A stretch of DNA of 64,000 nt from contig NZ_JSUS01000001.1 of NCBI RefSeq assembly GCF_000805455.1, forward strand, positions 310,001-374,000. Reading direction: 5' to 3'. Of this stretch, positions 27,424-36,823 are shown piece after piece. The translations under genes and the position numbers were made by a program. The notes under the pieces were generated by a model. It ran no database searches and was not told where the DNA came from. It saw only the letters and a program-made list of their open reading frames with translations. The stretch's first letter is position 1. Each line of letters opens with the position of its first letter. The DNA comes from Acinetobacter sp. A47 (GTDB lineage Bacteria; Pseudomonadota; Gammaproteobacteria; Pseudomonadales; Moraxellaceae).

Positions 27424-28368
27424 GTGTTTAAAGGCGTTGCTTATTCAGTTTTGGCTTCTGTAACCTTTGGGGTTCTGTATTTTTATACCCAGTTGCTCGG
27501 TACACTGGACAGTGAACAGACATTTGGCTGGCGCATTATTGCAACTTTGCCTTTTTTAACCCTGTTTATGTGGTTGAGTGGTGATCTAGGCCTGATCAGC
27601 ACTATTTTTAAAAGAATTCTGGGCAAACCCTTATTATTGCCATTTTTAATGATGACTTCGGTGCTGACTTCAGCGCAGTTGTGGTTATTCCTGTGGGCAC
27701 CCATGCATGGCCGTGGCCTGCAAGTGTCGTTGGGATACTTTCTGCTGCCCCTTGTGTTGGTGCTTGCCGGACGTTTTTTGTATGGCGAGACCTTATCAAG
27801 ACTACAGACGCTTGCAGTATTGCTCGCGGTCTTCGGTGTAGGGCATGAAATCTGGCGCTTGGGCAGCATTGCCTGGGAAACCGTGTTTGTTGCTCTTGGT
27901 TATGCTGCCTATTTCATTCTGCGTAAAAAACTGCAGACTGATCATTTAGGTGGGTTCTGGTGGGATCTTTTACTGATCCTTCCCGTTGCTGTTGTATTTA
28001 CCCAGACTGGTGATTTGCCTTTAGTGAAGTTTCTGGAACAGCCGACACTGATTTTTGTTGTCATCGGGCTAGGAGTATTAAGTGCGGTTGGTCTGGGAAG
28101 TTATATTCTTGCCAGCCGGTATTTGCCCCTGATTATTTTTGGTTTGCTTGGTTATCTGGAGCCTGTATTGCTGGCACTTGCCTCGTTGTTGATGGGAGAA
28201 AAAATTGGTACTGAAGAATGGCTGACCTATATTCCGATCTGGCTGGCGGTGCTGGTGCTGGTGCTTGAAGGGGCAGTGCATGTATATCAGCAAAGACAGC
28301 GCAAACGGCATTTGGAGCTCAACCTGAAACAATATGGCAAGCGTGTCGATCGGGATGAAAATGCCTGA
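27424..28368 (+). CDS. rarD: EamA-family permease RarD
   Basis: Ten-helix inner-membrane transporter of the drug/metabolite superfamily, 314 residues, two EamA repeats. The segments FTFGWRI-like (TFGWRIIATLP), GRGLQVSLGYFLLPLV and RYLPLIIFGLLGYLEPVLL match RarD. Substrate unknown; the name comes from chloramphenicol-sensitivity work in Pseudomonas. Start is GTG with AGAGG upstream. Positively charged C-terminal tail (QQRQRKRHLELN) is cytosolic. Confidence 0.85.
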   Translation: MFKGVAYSVLASVTFGVLYFYTQLLGTLDSEQTFGWRIIATLPFLTLFMWLSGDLGLISTIFKRILGKPLLLPFLMMTSVLTSAQLWLFLWAPMHGRGLQVSLGYFLLPLVLVLAGRFLYGETLSRLQTLAVLLAVFGVGHEIWRLGSIAWETVFVALGYAAYFILRKKLQTDHLGGFWWDLLLILPVAVVFTQTGDLPLVKFLEQPTLIFVVIGLGVLSAVGLGSYILASRYLPLIIFGLLGYLEPVLLALASLLMGEKIGTEEWLTYIPIWLAVLVLVLEGAVHVYQQRQRKRHLELNLKQYGKRVDRDENA

Positions 28369-28613
28369 AAAATGGCCGGGGTTATCAATAAAATTGTTAT
28401 GGGTGTGACAGCCATCACAGCTATTTTGATGATAAAAAAAGATTTTTACCAAAATTCACAAAAATAATTATAGGTATTTTATGAATTTATAGTCAATTAG
28501 GTCAAAATCTTAGCTCGTTTAACAGCTTTTGATTCAATCTTGATGATAATTCCATTACAATAATGGCGTTTTAAAAATTCACGCCCAGTATATATAAATT
28601 AGAGGACGTCACT

Positions 28614-30071
28614 GTGAGCAAAGAAACAATCATTGCCTTACACGCAGAACACCAAGGTCGTTGGAAAAACCGTGAAGAAATCGCGGAACGTATGATTACC
28701 CTGATTGGTCAATTGTACCGTGAGAAAAATATTGTTGTTTCTGTTTACGGTCGTTCTTTAATTAACCGCTCAGTGATCCAGATTTTAAAAACCCACCGTC
28801 GTACCCGTATGCTTGATGTGGAACTTTCTGTGGTTAACACCTTCCCGATTCTGGAAGCGTTAATGAAAGTTGACAATATCGGTTCGGCTGAAGTGGATAT
28901 CGGTAAGCTTGCTGTTGAATATAAAAAACAAGGCGGTGATGTTGACGCTTTTGTTGCTCAGGCCGTTACTTCGATTCAGGGCAATGCTGCAACTGCTGCA
29001 CCGAAAGATGTCGTACTTTACGGTTTTGGCCGTATCGGTCGTATCCTGGCTCGCTTGATTATCAGCCAGTCTGGTTTGGGTCGTGGCTTAAGCCTTAAAG
29101 CAATCGTTGTGCGTAAATCATCAGATGGTGATTTGGCAAAACGTGCTTCTTTATTACGTCGTGACTCTATTCACGGTACTTTTGACGGCACGATTTCTGT
29201 CGATGAAGAAAACGAAGCAATCATTGCAAATGGCCAGTTCATTAAAGTGATCTATGCGTCAAACCCGAGCGAAGTGGACTACACTGCTTATGGTATTGAA
29301 AATGCGCTTTTAATTGACAATACCGGTAAATGGCGTGATGTAGATGGTTTGAGCCAGCACCTGAACTGCGCTGGTGTTGCCCGTGTGGTACTTACTGCAC
29401 CAGGTAAGGGTGACATGAAAAACGTCGTGTTTGGTGTAAACCAGGCAGACATTCTTGATGAAGACAAAATCATCTCTGCAGCAAGCTGTACAACCAATGC
29501 GATTACACCTGTATTAAAAGTACTTGATGACAAATACAAGGTATTGAATGGTCACGTTGAAACAGTTCACTCATTCACAAATGACCAGAACCTGATTGAT
29601 AACTACCATAAAGCAGACCGTCGTGGCCGTGCTGCGACCTTGAACATGGTGATTACAGAAACTGGTGCTGCAAAAGCTGTAGCCAAGGCATTGCCTGCGC
29701 TTAAAGGCAAGTTAACCGGTAACTCTGTACGTGTTCCGACACCAAACGTTTCTCTTGCGATCTTGAACCTGACTTTGGATAAAGAGATTGATCGTGAAGA
29801 AGTAAACGAGTACATTCGCCTGATCTCGATTAACTCGAAGTTACAGGGTCAAATCGGTTATACCAACTCGAGCGAAGTGGTTTCAAGTGACTTTATCGGT
29901 TCGCGTACTGCCGGTGTATTCGATGCACAAGCGACCATCACTTCAGGTAACCGCTTAACGGCTTATGTCTGGTACGATAACGAAGTAGGTTATAGCTGTC
30001 AGGTATTACGTATTGCTGAACAGATGTGTGGTGTAAGCTACGCAAAAGTTCCTGCTGAAACAAATGCATAA
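28614..30071 (+). CDS. gap: Glyceraldehyde-3-phosphate dehydrogenase with N-terminal extension
   Basis: 485 residues, about 150 longer than ordinary GAPDH. Residues about 1-125 are an extra helical domain; the Rossmann domain starts at DVVLYGFGRIGRILARLI. The catalytic cysteine is C292 in SAASCTTNAIT, with the catalytic His in HSFTNDQNLIDNYHKADRRG. This long form is known in Acinetobacter, Pseudomonas and relatives, where glycolysis through phosphofructokinase is absent and the enzyme probably serves gluconeogenesis; cofactor preference cannot be read here. Start is GTG with GAGGA eight bases upstream. Confidence 0.93.
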   Translation: MSKETIIALHAEHQGRWKNREEIAERMITLIGQLYREKNIVVSVYGRSLINRSVIQILKTHRRTRMLDVELSVVNTFPILEALMKVDNIGSAEVDIGKLAVEYKKQGGDVDAFVAQAVTSIQGNAATAAPKDVVLYGFGRIGRILARLIISQSGLGRGLSLKAIVVRKSSDGDLAKRASLLRRDSIHGTFDGTISVDEENEAIIANGQFIKVIYASNPSEVDYTAYGIENALLIDNTGKWRDVDGLSQHLNCAGVARVVLTAPGKGDMKNVVFGVNQADILDEDKIISAASCTTNAITPVLKVLDDKYKVLNGHVETVHSFTNDQNLIDNYHKADRRGRAATLNMVITETGAAKAVAKALPALKGKLTGNSVRVPTPNVSLAILNLTLDKEIDREEVNEYIRLISINSKLQGQIGYTNSSEVVSSDFIGSRTAGVFDAQATITSGNRLTAYVWYDNEVGYSCQVLRIAEQMCGVSYAKVPAETNA

Positions 30072-30088
30072 TTTGTTTGCAACGCAAA

Positions 30089-30121
30089 TAAAAAAGCTCG
30101 GTTCTTAGCCGGGCTTTTTTA
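30089..30121 (+). terminator. Intrinsic terminator after gap
   Basis: AAAAAAGCTCGG-TTCTTAG-CCGGGCTTTTTT hairpin with T-run. Confidence 0.88.
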
Positions 30122-30207
30122 ATGACTGTACAGAATATATGCTGAATAAAACATAAAAATCGATGAGAATGATGGAAAAGGGAAATAATTAAATAAGGGA
30201 TAGATCA

Positions 30208-30951
30208 TTGTTGCAGTTCAGACGTTTATTTGTGGTATTTGCCCTGATTGTGGTCGCCAATCTGTGTGGGGTGTATATTGCAATGTGGGTATTCAAGCAT
30301 TTCAATATTTATATTCCCTTAAAGAATCAGGATGTTGCAATTGACTTGCAGGAACCTCTGCAGGTTCGCGTCAAAGTAAAGGATGCCCTGAATGTTGATG
30401 TAAATGGCCGTGTTGATGCCAAAATTCCGATCAACGAGCAACTGAATGTTCCACTGACCCAAACCCTGACACCACGGGTTTATTTTGACAATCTGGTTCC
30501 CATTAGCACCAGCATTCCTGTCAAGGAAACCATCAAGGTGAATCAGAGCTTGCCGATTGATACCAAGGTGCAGGTCAGAATACTGGGTAAGGATGTCTCG
30601 CTACCGTTAAAAGGTTCGATTCCGTTGCAACTCGATGTACCGATTGATATTCAGGTGCCGTTACAGCAAAAGGTTCATTTGAAGTTTGATGCGCCGGTTC
30701 GTACCGTGCTCAAGGAAAATCTGAATATTCCGCTAAAGGCCCAGCTGGATGCCAATATTCCGATTCAGGGGAATTTAAATGTACCGATTACTTCTGAACT
30801 CAATGCTTCTGTTGATGTTAAAAATACCTTGCCGGTGAAAATTGCTCAGGGTGAACTCAAGATTCCTTTATCCAGTATGTATCTGAACCGCGTAAAAACC
30901 CAGCCTGCAGATGAGCCAGCGTCACCAGCCGATATCAAGGTGGGTGAGTGA
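30208..30951 (+). CDS. Bitopic membrane protein with strand-like repeats (first of a pair)
   Basis: 247 residues. TTG start with AAGGGA eight bases upstream; no in-frame ATG is available. One membrane helix covers residues about 5-28 (LFVVFALIVVANLCGVYIAM). The rest (40-230), predicted periplasmic, is a tandem series of short strands with alternating hydrophobic residues and a recurrent 'I-P-I/L/V' core, e.g. KIPINEQLNVPLTQTL, STSIPVKETIKVNQ, PLQLDVPIDIQVPLQQ, NIPLKAQLDANIPIQ. This periodicity suggests an extended beta structure. I do not recognise a family. Its stop overlaps the ATG of a similar gene (TGATG). Confidence 0.7.
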   Translation: MLQFRRLFVVFALIVVANLCGVYIAMWVFKHFNIYIPLKNQDVAIDLQEPLQVRVKVKDALNVDVNGRVDAKIPINEQLNVPLTQTLTPRVYFDNLVPISTSIPVKETIKVNQSLPIDTKVQVRILGKDVSLPLKGSIPLQLDVPIDIQVPLQQKVHLKFDAPVRTVLKENLNIPLKAQLDANIPIQGNLNVPITSELNASVDVKNTLPVKIAQGELKIPLSSMYLNRVKTQPADEPASPADIKVGE

Positions 30952-31631
30952 TGGATATCACCAAGTCACTAAAAAGTATGCTGATCAGTTTTGTGATCGT
31001 GACTACCTTGGTGGCCATCCTGTTTTGGCTATATCTGAATATTCAGGCCTCTTTGGTTGTTTCAGCACAGCAGGCTGATATTCGCCTGCCTGAATCATTA
31101 GGCACCAAGATTCAGGTGGGAGACCATCTGCGGGTCAAGTCTCAAGGCCAGTTGAATACGGTGCTGGATATTGATCGTAGTTTGAGCTTGCCTTTAACCG
31201 GAAAATACCTTGCCGATCTCAGCTTTGAAGTGGAAACCCCGATTACCGTCGATATTAACTATGAAACCATTCTCAAGGTTGACGAGGTTGTGCCGATAGA
31301 AACCAGTACCGATCTGATCTATCAGAATAAATTATTGCCAAAATTTCCCTTGAGCCTGAATATTCCAGTCAAGCTGGATATCCCGTTCCAATTAAAACGA
31401 ACCTATACCGTTCCCGTAAAAATTGTATTTGATGGCCCGGTGCATTTTGCTTTTGATGAAACGATTGCTTTACCGGTGAAGCATCAGTTTAAACCCAGCT
31501 TTTATATGAATGATGCTATCAATATGAGCAAAATCTCGTCTTTTGATGCCGTAATGTATAACTCGGTTCAGCAGACCAAAGCCAATCTGGATATGCAGAT
31601 GGATTTACCCTTAAAAAATGTAAAACCGTAA
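30951..31631 (+). CDS. Bitopic membrane protein with strand-like repeats (second of a pair)
   Basis: 226 residues from ATG 30951, overlapping the previous stop by one base, so the two are translationally coupled. Same plan as its neighbour: one membrane helix at about 9-30 (MLISFVIVTTLVAILFWLY) and a periplasmic region of alternating-hydrophobic strands (SLSLPLTGKYLADLSFEV, PLSLNIPVKLDIPFQL, IALPVKHQF). The two proteins probably arose by duplication and may form a complex. The architecture recalls envelope lipid-bridge or DUF-type periplasmic proteins, but nothing identifies a role. Confidence 0.7.
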   Translation: MDITKSLKSMLISFVIVTTLVAILFWLYLNIQASLVVSAQQADIRLPESLGTKIQVGDHLRVKSQGQLNTVLDIDRSLSLPLTGKYLADLSFEVETPITVDINYETILKVDEVVPIETSTDLIYQNKLLPKFPLSLNIPVKLDIPFQLKRTYTVPVKIVFDGPVHFAFDETIALPVKHQFKPSFYMNDAINMSKISSFDAVMYNSVQQTKANLDMQMDLPLKNVKP

Positions 31632-31839
31632 ACGGTATTGTGTTCATGCAGCAAATAAATAAAAGGTAATGCTGTACAGCCGAGTCTGTCAAAATGCCCA
31701 TTTCCCACGGCTGAATGACTCAATTTGCCTGTTGAACCAAGAATAATTCCAAAAAAATCAAATTGCTGATTTTTCTATTCGAGAATTTTCTTAAAATGTG
31801 GCAAAATACCCCGTTTTAAAGAATTTAGAGGATTGGCAC

Positions 31840-33057
31840 ATGCGCTTTGTTGATGAAGCAGTCATTACCGTAGAGGCTGGCGACGGTGGCAATGGCGTAG
31901 CCAGTTTTCGCCGTGAAAAATTTGTCCCTTTTGGTGGCCCGGATGGGGGTGACGGGGGACGTGGCGGAAGTATTTACATCCAAGCCGATGATGATACCAG
32001 CACACTGGTAGATTACCGTTATACCCGTCGTTATCGTGCAGAACGCGGTAAAAACGGTTCAGGTGCAAACTGTTCTGGCCGTGGCGGTGAAGACGTTATT
32101 TTAAAAGTGCCAGTGGGTACAACCATTGTTGATACCGAATCTGGCGACATTATTGGTGACCTGGTGGCTGATGGCCAGCGTGTTAAGGTTGCCAATGGTG
32201 GTGATGGTGGCTTAGGCAATACACATTTTAAATCATCAACCAACCGTGCACCGCGTAAATGTACACACGGGGTGAAGGGTGAATATCGCGAAGTCCGTCT
32301 GGAGCTGAAAGTGCTTGCAGATGTCGGCCTGTTAGGTATGCCAAATGCCGGTAAATCGACGTTTATTCGTGCTGTGAGTGCGGCAAAGCCAAAGGTTGCA
32401 GACTATCCGTTTACCACCATGGTACCAAATCTGGGTGTGGTCGATGCCGACCGTCACCGTTCGTTCGTCATGGCAGATATTCCGGGCCTGATCGAAGGGG
32501 CAGCAGAAGGCGCTGGGCTCGGGATTCGCTTCCTGAAGCATTTGGCACGTACCCGTATCCTGTTACATATTGTTGATGTACAGCCGATTGATGGTTCTGA
32601 TCCGGCACACAATGCGCGGGCGATTTTTGCCGAGCTGGAGAAGTTCTCTCCAACATTGGCAAAACTTCCGGTGGTATTGGTATTGAACAAACTGGACCAG
32701 CTTCCTGAAGAATCCAAGGATGAATGGTGTCAGCACATTCTGGATGAACTGCAATGGAAAGGTCCGGTATTTAAGACCTCTGGCCTGATGTCTGAAGGGA
32801 CAAAAGAGGTCGTGTACTATCTCATGGATCAAATTGAGCAGCAACGTGAACGCGAGCTTGAAGATCCGGAGTACGCAGCAGAAGTGAAAGCATTCCGTGA
32901 GCAGCTTGAAGCTGAGACACGTGAACAAACCATCGCAGCAAAAGAAGCATATCGTGCCATGCGTAAAGCTCAGCGTGAAGCAGGTCTGGACGATGATGAA
33001 GACTTTGATGACGATGAGGATGAAGGCGGCGTGGAAAGTATCTACGTTCGTGACTAG
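31840..33057 (+). CDS. obgE: Ribosome-associated GTPase Obg/CgtA
   Basis: Essential GTPase for 50S maturation and stress signalling. 405 residues from ATG 31840, which has AGAGGA nine bases upstream; an upstream GTG frame lacks a ribosome site. The glycine-rich Obg domain ([16 protein letters not shown] and later) comes first. The G domain follows with G1 [10 protein letters not shown]3 [10 protein letters not shown]4 NKLD. The C-terminus is very acidic (runs of Asp and Glu, [11 protein letters not shown]), typical of gammaproteobacterial ObgE. Next to proB, a common pairing. Confidence 0.97.
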   Translation: MRFVDEAVITVEAGDGGNGVASFRREKFVPFGGPDGGDGGRGGSIYIQADDDTSTLVDYRYTRRYRAERGKNGSGANCSGRGGEDVILKVPVGTTIVDTESGDIIGDLVADGQRVKVANGGDGGLGNTHFKSSTNRAPRKCTHGVKGEYREVRLELKVLADVGLLGMPNAGKSTFIRAVSAAKPKVADYPFTTMVPNLGVVDADRHRSFVMADIPGLIEGAAEGAGLGIRFLKHLARTRILLHIVDVQPIDGSDPAHNARAIFAELEKFSPTLAKLPVVLVLNKLDQLPEESKDEWCQHILDELQWKGPVFKTSGLMSEGTKEVVYYLMDQIEQQRERELEDPEYAAEVKAFREQLEAETREQTIAAKEAYRAMRKAQREAGLDDDEDFDDDEDEGGVESIYVRD

Positions 33058-33072
33058 TGAACCGAGGGAAAA

Positions 33073-34206
33073 ATGATAGAAGTGGTCGATGGGCAACGTC
33101 AGCTCAATGCGTGTAAACGAATCGTTGTTAAAATCGGATCATCTTTACTCACCGCAAACGGGCAAGGTCTGGATTTAAATGCAATTTCGCACTGGGCGAA
33201 ACAGATTGCAGATCTACACAATGCCGGACACGAGATTATTCTGGTGTCATCAGGTGCGGTTGCAGAAGGGATGGTACGCATGAAACTTGCGAGTCGACCC
33301 ACTGATTTACCCAGTTTACAGGCATGTGCGGCCATCGGCCAAATGGGCCTGATTCATACCTGGTCAAGCGTACTGGATCAACATGGCATCCAGACTGCAC
33401 AGGTTTTGCTGACGCATGACGATCTGGCAGATCGTCGCCGTTATCTCAACTCATGTGATGCATTGCAGAACCTGATTGACTGGCGGGTTATTCCGGTAAT
33501 TAATGAAAACGATACGGTATCGACTGACGAAATCCGTTTTGGCGATAACGATACCTTGGCGGCCATGGTTGCAGGTCAGGTACATGCAGAATTGCTTATT
33601 ATCCTGACAGACCAGCAGGGGATGTTTGACTCTGATCCGCGCAGTAACCCGAATGCCAAGCTGTTTTCAGCCGTTCGGGCACTGGATGATAGCCTGTTTG
33701 AAATGGCAGGCGGCGGCGGTGTGCTGGGTCGTGGCGGTATGGTGACCAAGGTTCGTGCTGCGCGTCTCGCAGCACGATCAGGTTGTCCAACGTTGATTGC
33801 CAGTGGTGAAAGTGACAATGTTCTTGCACGCTTAATGGCGGGCGAGATGTTGGGTACCTTATTTACCACCGATAACGACCGTGTCACGGCACATCAACAA
33901 TGGCTGGCAGCGCATTTACAGACAGCAGGGCGTTTGGTGATTGATGATGGTGCGGTTGAAGCGATCAAGCGCAAGCATCGTAGTTTGTTACCGGTCGGCG
34001 TAAAAGCGATTGAAGGTCATTTTGATCGTGGTGATGTGGTGGAATGTGTGGATAGAAACGGTAGCCGTATTGCGGTTGGGCGTGTCAATTTCAGTTCACG
34101 TTCGGCAGAAATGATCAAGGGTTTATCATCAGAAAAAGTCTATCAGGTACTTGGTGAAGCACGTTCACTGGAAATGATTCATCGGGACCATATGGCCATT
34201 TATTAA
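33073..34206 (+). CDS. proB: Glutamate 5-kinase with PUA domain
   Basis: First step of proline synthesis: ATP-dependent phosphorylation of glutamate. 377 residues, with the amino-acid-kinase domain ([12 protein letters not shown] near the start, [19 protein letters not shown]) and a C-terminal PUA domain (about 285-377). Feedback inhibition by proline is the family norm. ATG 33073 has CGAGGG seven bases upstream; it starts 15 bases after obgE and is probably in the same operon. Confidence 0.97.
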   Translation: MIEVVDGQRQLNACKRIVVKIGSSLLTANGQGLDLNAISHWAKQIADLHNAGHEIILVSSGAVAEGMVRMKLASRPTDLPSLQACAAIGQMGLIHTWSSVLDQHGIQTAQVLLTHDDLADRRRYLNSCDALQNLIDWRVIPVINENDTVSTDEIRFGDNDTLAAMVAGQVHAELLIILTDQQGMFDSDPRSNPNAKLFSAVRALDDSLFEMAGGGGVLGRGGMVTKVRAARLAARSGCPTLIASGESDNVLARLMAGEMLGTLFTTDNDRVTAHQQWLAAHLQTAGRLVIDDGAVEAIKRKHRSLLPVGVKAIEGHFDRGDVVECVDRNGSRIAVGRVNFSSRSAEMIKGLSSEKVYQVLGEARSLEMIHRDHMAIY

Positions 34207-34217
34207 ATTGTCACCCA

Positions 34218-34248
34218 TAAAAAAGCTCGCTTTAGGCGGGCTTTTTTA
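34218..34248. terminator. Bidirectional intrinsic terminator
   Basis: AAAAAAGCTCGCTTTAGGCGGGCTTTTTT hairpin between proB and the convergent HAD gene; it overlaps the HAD stop codon. Confidence 0.85.
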
Positions 34249-34905
34249 TTGCTGCTGTTTTTTGCGGGGCATCTGCAGTACAGGGAGACCTTTTTGCTCG
34301 CCCATCATGTATGGATAATCGGCCAGTGAAAGCATGTCTAAATCTTCTTCACTATTGCCATAGGCATAAATTGCGTCATAATCGTCTAACTGATATTTTT
34401 CTAAAATACGCAGTTTTTTCTGTTCAGAGCTACAGTCTGCCGAGTAATATTTTCCGGTGAATACCCCGTTTTTTATTTCTGTCCGGGTGCAGATTAAATC
34501 AATCTTGAGTACTTCACAGATTGGAACCAGATAGAGGTCAACCGAGGCGGAGACGAGCACCACCTGATCACCACGTTGCTGATGCTGCCGCAATTGCCTA
34601 AATAAATCGGGATCCAATTTTTTTAACAATTTCTGGGCATATTGCTGCGCCAGTTTTTCTACAACCTCAACTGGCATGCCTTTAAACATGGTTGCAAACA
34701 GGCGTGGTCGCATGGCATGTGCAGGGTAGAGGCGTAAATAGTAGGCCTGTATCCACGGCAGGATTTTCAGGCCTCGTTTCACAATATGACGTTTTGTTAA
34801 TGCAAAGAAAATAAATCCGGTAAAACTGTCTTTTGGATACAGTGTCCCGTCAAAATCAAACAGGGCAAGGTTTAAAGCTTGATGTTCTTTGCTCTTTGCA
34901 TGCAT
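34246..34905 (-). CDS. HAD-IB family phosphatase
   Basis: 219 residues. Motif I LFDFDGT gives nucleophile D17 and acid D19; motif II is VLVSASVDLYL; the motif III/IV region is ILEKYQLDDYDAIYAYGNSEEDLDML. The pattern matches HAD subfamily IB (SerB-like hydrolases, 'PSPase homologues'), with a cap region containing SKDSF-like residues. Substrate unknown. Its start overlaps the end of the DUF1615 gene by 34 bases, so both are in one transcript. Confidence 0.87.
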   Translation of the reverse strand: MHAKSKEHQALNLALFDFDGTLYPKDSFTGFIFFALTKRHIVKRGLKILPWIQAYYLRLYPAHAMRPRLFATMFKGMPVEVVEKLAQQYAQKLLKKLDPDLFRQLRQHQQRGDQVVLVSASVDLYLVPICEVLKIDLICTRTEIKNGVFTGKYYSADCSSEQKKLRILEKYQLDDYDAIYAYGNSEEDLDMLSLADYPYMMGEQKGLPVLQMPRKKQQQ

Positions 34906-36080
34906 GTTTCATATCGTCCATTTACACGACTTGCGAACCAGTTGGTATTGTAATCCCGGCTCAGTTTCGGGCCTGAAATGATGACCTCAGGCATGATTGC
35001 ATAAATCGGTGCTTTATTGGTTTTAGTTTGATAGAGTTTTTGCACAGCCAGATAGGTCTGGGTGTCTTCAAACTTTTTCTGTTTTTCTTTCTTTAAGTCT
35101 GCACGGATTTGACGTGGTGTAACCAGTATTTTATTGTTGGTAAATGCCGAAATAATCTCTTTTTCGGACTGGCTCAGTGCCGATTGCGGGCTGCCATCCT
35201 TGTTATAAAGTAATAAATCTCCATCGAGATCCAGATCTTTACCCTGTATCACTTCCAGCATCTTTTGAAATGCAGCATTACGGCTGGAGTACATACCCGA
35301 GTTATAATCTGCAAAACGATAAATGGCTTTGTCATAATCTGCTGAATATTCCATCAGGCGATGAATACCATAATATAAGCCGCCGTATTGGGTATACAGG
35401 TCATCGCGTAACTCTGCCATATTGCCGCTTTGGCGTTTATGCTCTTTGGCGTAGTTGATATGGACCTGCATTGAACCCAGAGTTGTAATCGGGTTCATTT
35501 TCTCGCCAATATCCTGTCCAACCAGTTTGGCTGCACCAGTCAAGGCACTGACATGATAATGCTTGGACATATAATCAAAAATTTCACGATAAAGCAGGTC
35601 CAGCTCACGTTCGGTTTTTACCTTGCGCATCTGGCTCATATAATTATTTTCTGGCGAAGGCTGGTTTCTTAAAACATCTTCAAAATAGCCTGCCACCGTG
35701 CCACCAATGGTTTCACCCAGCTTGGCTTCAAATTTTTCCTTGAGGCGGGTATTGATTTCCTGAACTGCTTTTTCACCCAGGCCGGGTACAGCGGGGTCAG
35801 CAACAAAGTTGGACTCCTGATCGACCACAGCGACAATGCTACATACATTTTGCTTGGTCTTGGGAATACTTAACTGTTGCATGATATCAAAGATATCTTG
35901 TGACCATGATTGGCGGTCATTCACCCGTGGTGGAAGAACCTTTTTGATCTGTTCTGCCTTCATTTCAGGTTCTCTGCCATTTGACCACCAAGCGTTGTCG
36001 CCACAAGCGGTTAAGCTTACGCTGATTGCCAGCAGGCTAAAGGTTTTAAGGAGGGGACGAGTCGAAACCGATTTGTTCAT
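34872..36080 (-). CDS. DUF1615 family lipoprotein
   Basis: 402 residues from ATG 36080; a TTG seven codons upstream is less likely. The lipobox LTAC puts the acylated Cys at residue 26. The segment IVAVVDQESNFVADPAVPGLG has a glutamate in a context like the SLT/lysozyme catalytic helix, and LGSMQVHINYA, GLYYGIHRLMEY and RFADYNSGMY are characteristic of the family. DUF1615 proteins are envelope lipoproteins of unknown role; a peptidoglycan-directed activity is plausible but unproved. Divergent from the interrupted dusB gene. Confidence 0.88.
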   Translation of the reverse strand: MNKSVSTRPLLKTFSLLAISVSLTACGDNAWWSNGREPEMKAEQIKKVLPPRVNDRQSWSQDIFDIMQQLSIPKTKQNVCSIVAVVDQESNFVADPAVPGLGEKAVQEINTRLKEKFEAKLGETIGGTVAGYFEDVLRNQPSPENNYMSQMRKVKTERELDLLYREIFDYMSKHYHVSALTGAAKLVGQDIGEKMNPITTLGSMQVHINYAKEHKRQSGNMAELRDDLYTQYGGLYYGIHRLMEYSADYDKAIYRFADYNSGMYSSRNAAFQKMLEVIQGKDLDLDGDLLLYNKDGSPQSALSQSEKEIISAFTNNKILVTPRQIRADLKKEKQKKFEDTQTYLAVQKLYQTKTNKAPIYAIMPEVIISGPKLSRDYNTNWFASRVNGRYETCMQRAKNIKL

Positions 36081-36162
36081 AATGAAGACAACACCGCACA
36101 AAAAGATGAGCCGAACGGGCGAATGAAGTATACTATGTTGATCAGAAATTGTAAGAAAATAT

Positions 36163-36249
36163 ATGTATATTGGTTCCTATCAACTGTCAAATAATTTGAT
36201 TGTTGCCCCTATGGCCGGTGGGTTTGATTGTTTTGTAATTATTATTTAA
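36163..36249 (+). pseudogene. dusB: dusB 5' stub cut by prophage insertion
   Basis: ATG at 36163 (TAAGA upstream) encodes MYIGSYQLSNNLIVAPMAGG and then eight unrelated residues to a TAA. Residues 1-19 match the N-terminus of Acinetobacter DusB (tRNA-dihydrouridine synthase; ...LIVAPMAGVTDRPFR expected). Homology ends at about 36219-36221, within the FMN-binding APMAG motif, and is followed by phage sequence. The remainder of dusB should lie beyond the other phage end. Integration in dus genes is a known habit of some islands. Confidence 0.8.
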
Positions 36250-36331
36250 ATCATAGGTTTATGTTATTTCGTGTGGTGCAAGGTGCAAATACGGTGCAGC
36301 CACACGATATTTAATTCAATAACTTACAAAT
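36250..36331. promoter_or_regulatory. Prophage left end, presumed attL
   Basis: The junction sequence GCCCCTATGGCCGGTG (36205-36220) is the last dusB-like stretch and is probably the attachment core. After it come 80 to 110 bases of non-coding phage DNA with GGTGCAAGGTGCAAATACGG (tandem GGTGCAA), possible arm-type binding sites. The exact core can only be set with attR. Confidence 0.45.
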
Positions 36332-36616
36332 TTAGCCATGCATGGCAGCCCAGTCCTTTTTAGCCTTTTCCTGCTGTGATTGCAACCACAAAACGACATC
36401 AGAAAGGTTGACATAAAAAGGGGACTTTACACCATCACTTTTAAAAGCAGGGAAAGGCAGATTGCATTTATTTGCCCGTTTATTTGCCTGCTCTAAAGTA
36501 AGGTGTGGCAAGTAGTCAGGCAGCAACTCTTCAAGAGATACCACTGGCTTTTTGTACTTGAGCATCAATAAGAAGCCAATATCAACAGGATCATCAATTT
36601 TTTTTGCTGCACCCAT
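36332..36616 (-). CDS. PrtN-like pyocin-activator family protein
   Basis: 94 residues. The layout LLMLKYKKPVVSLEELLPDY ... LTLEQANKRANKCNLPFPAF ... SPFYVNLSDVVLWL matches the short DNA-binding PrtN family (activator of pyocin genes in Pseudomonas), also common at phage ends, where it may act as an excisionase- or activator-like winged helix. It is the last gene of the leftward arm, next to the attachment site, which is where an excisionase would be expected. So a role in excision rather than pyocin-type activation is possible. Confidence 0.65.
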   Translation of the reverse strand: MGAAKKIDDPVDIGFLLMLKYKKPVVSLEELLPDYLPHLTLEQANKRANKCNLPFPAFKSDGVKSPFYVNLSDVVLWLQSQQEKAKKDWAAMHG

Positions 36617-36823
36617 TTAAGATTCCTCCCAATTTGCAGAGGCGACACAATCATCAGCGTAATCATCTGTCACTTCAACTACGCCCTTTAGACCACATTC
36701 ATTACACTTAATAATGTCGTCTTCATATAAAAACTTCTCATTACCCATTTCAGTTTCGACGATTGCTTTATTGCACCCACAACGAGGACAACTACCAAGC
36801 CAATCCACGTTAACTTTTCTCAT
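36617..36823 (-). CDS. Small zinc-ribbon phage protein
   Basis: 68 residues with two Cys pairs, CPRCGC near residue 12 and CNECG near residue 40, forming a zinc ribbon. The rest is acidic. Such proteins are frequent in phage early arms, often with unknown role. It abuts the PrtN-like gene (stop and start adjacent) and overlaps the upstream gene by 4 bases. Confidence 0.65.
   Translation of the reverse strand: MRKVNVDWLGSCPRCGCNKAIVETEMGNEKFLYEDDIIKCNECGLKGVVEVTDDYADDCVASANWEES

Noticed and set aside
32563-33096. 177-codon frame antisense to obgE and proB start
   Set aside because: Arises from the acidic GAC/GAT/GAA-rich 3' part of obgE, which reads as Phe/Ile/Leu on the other strand.
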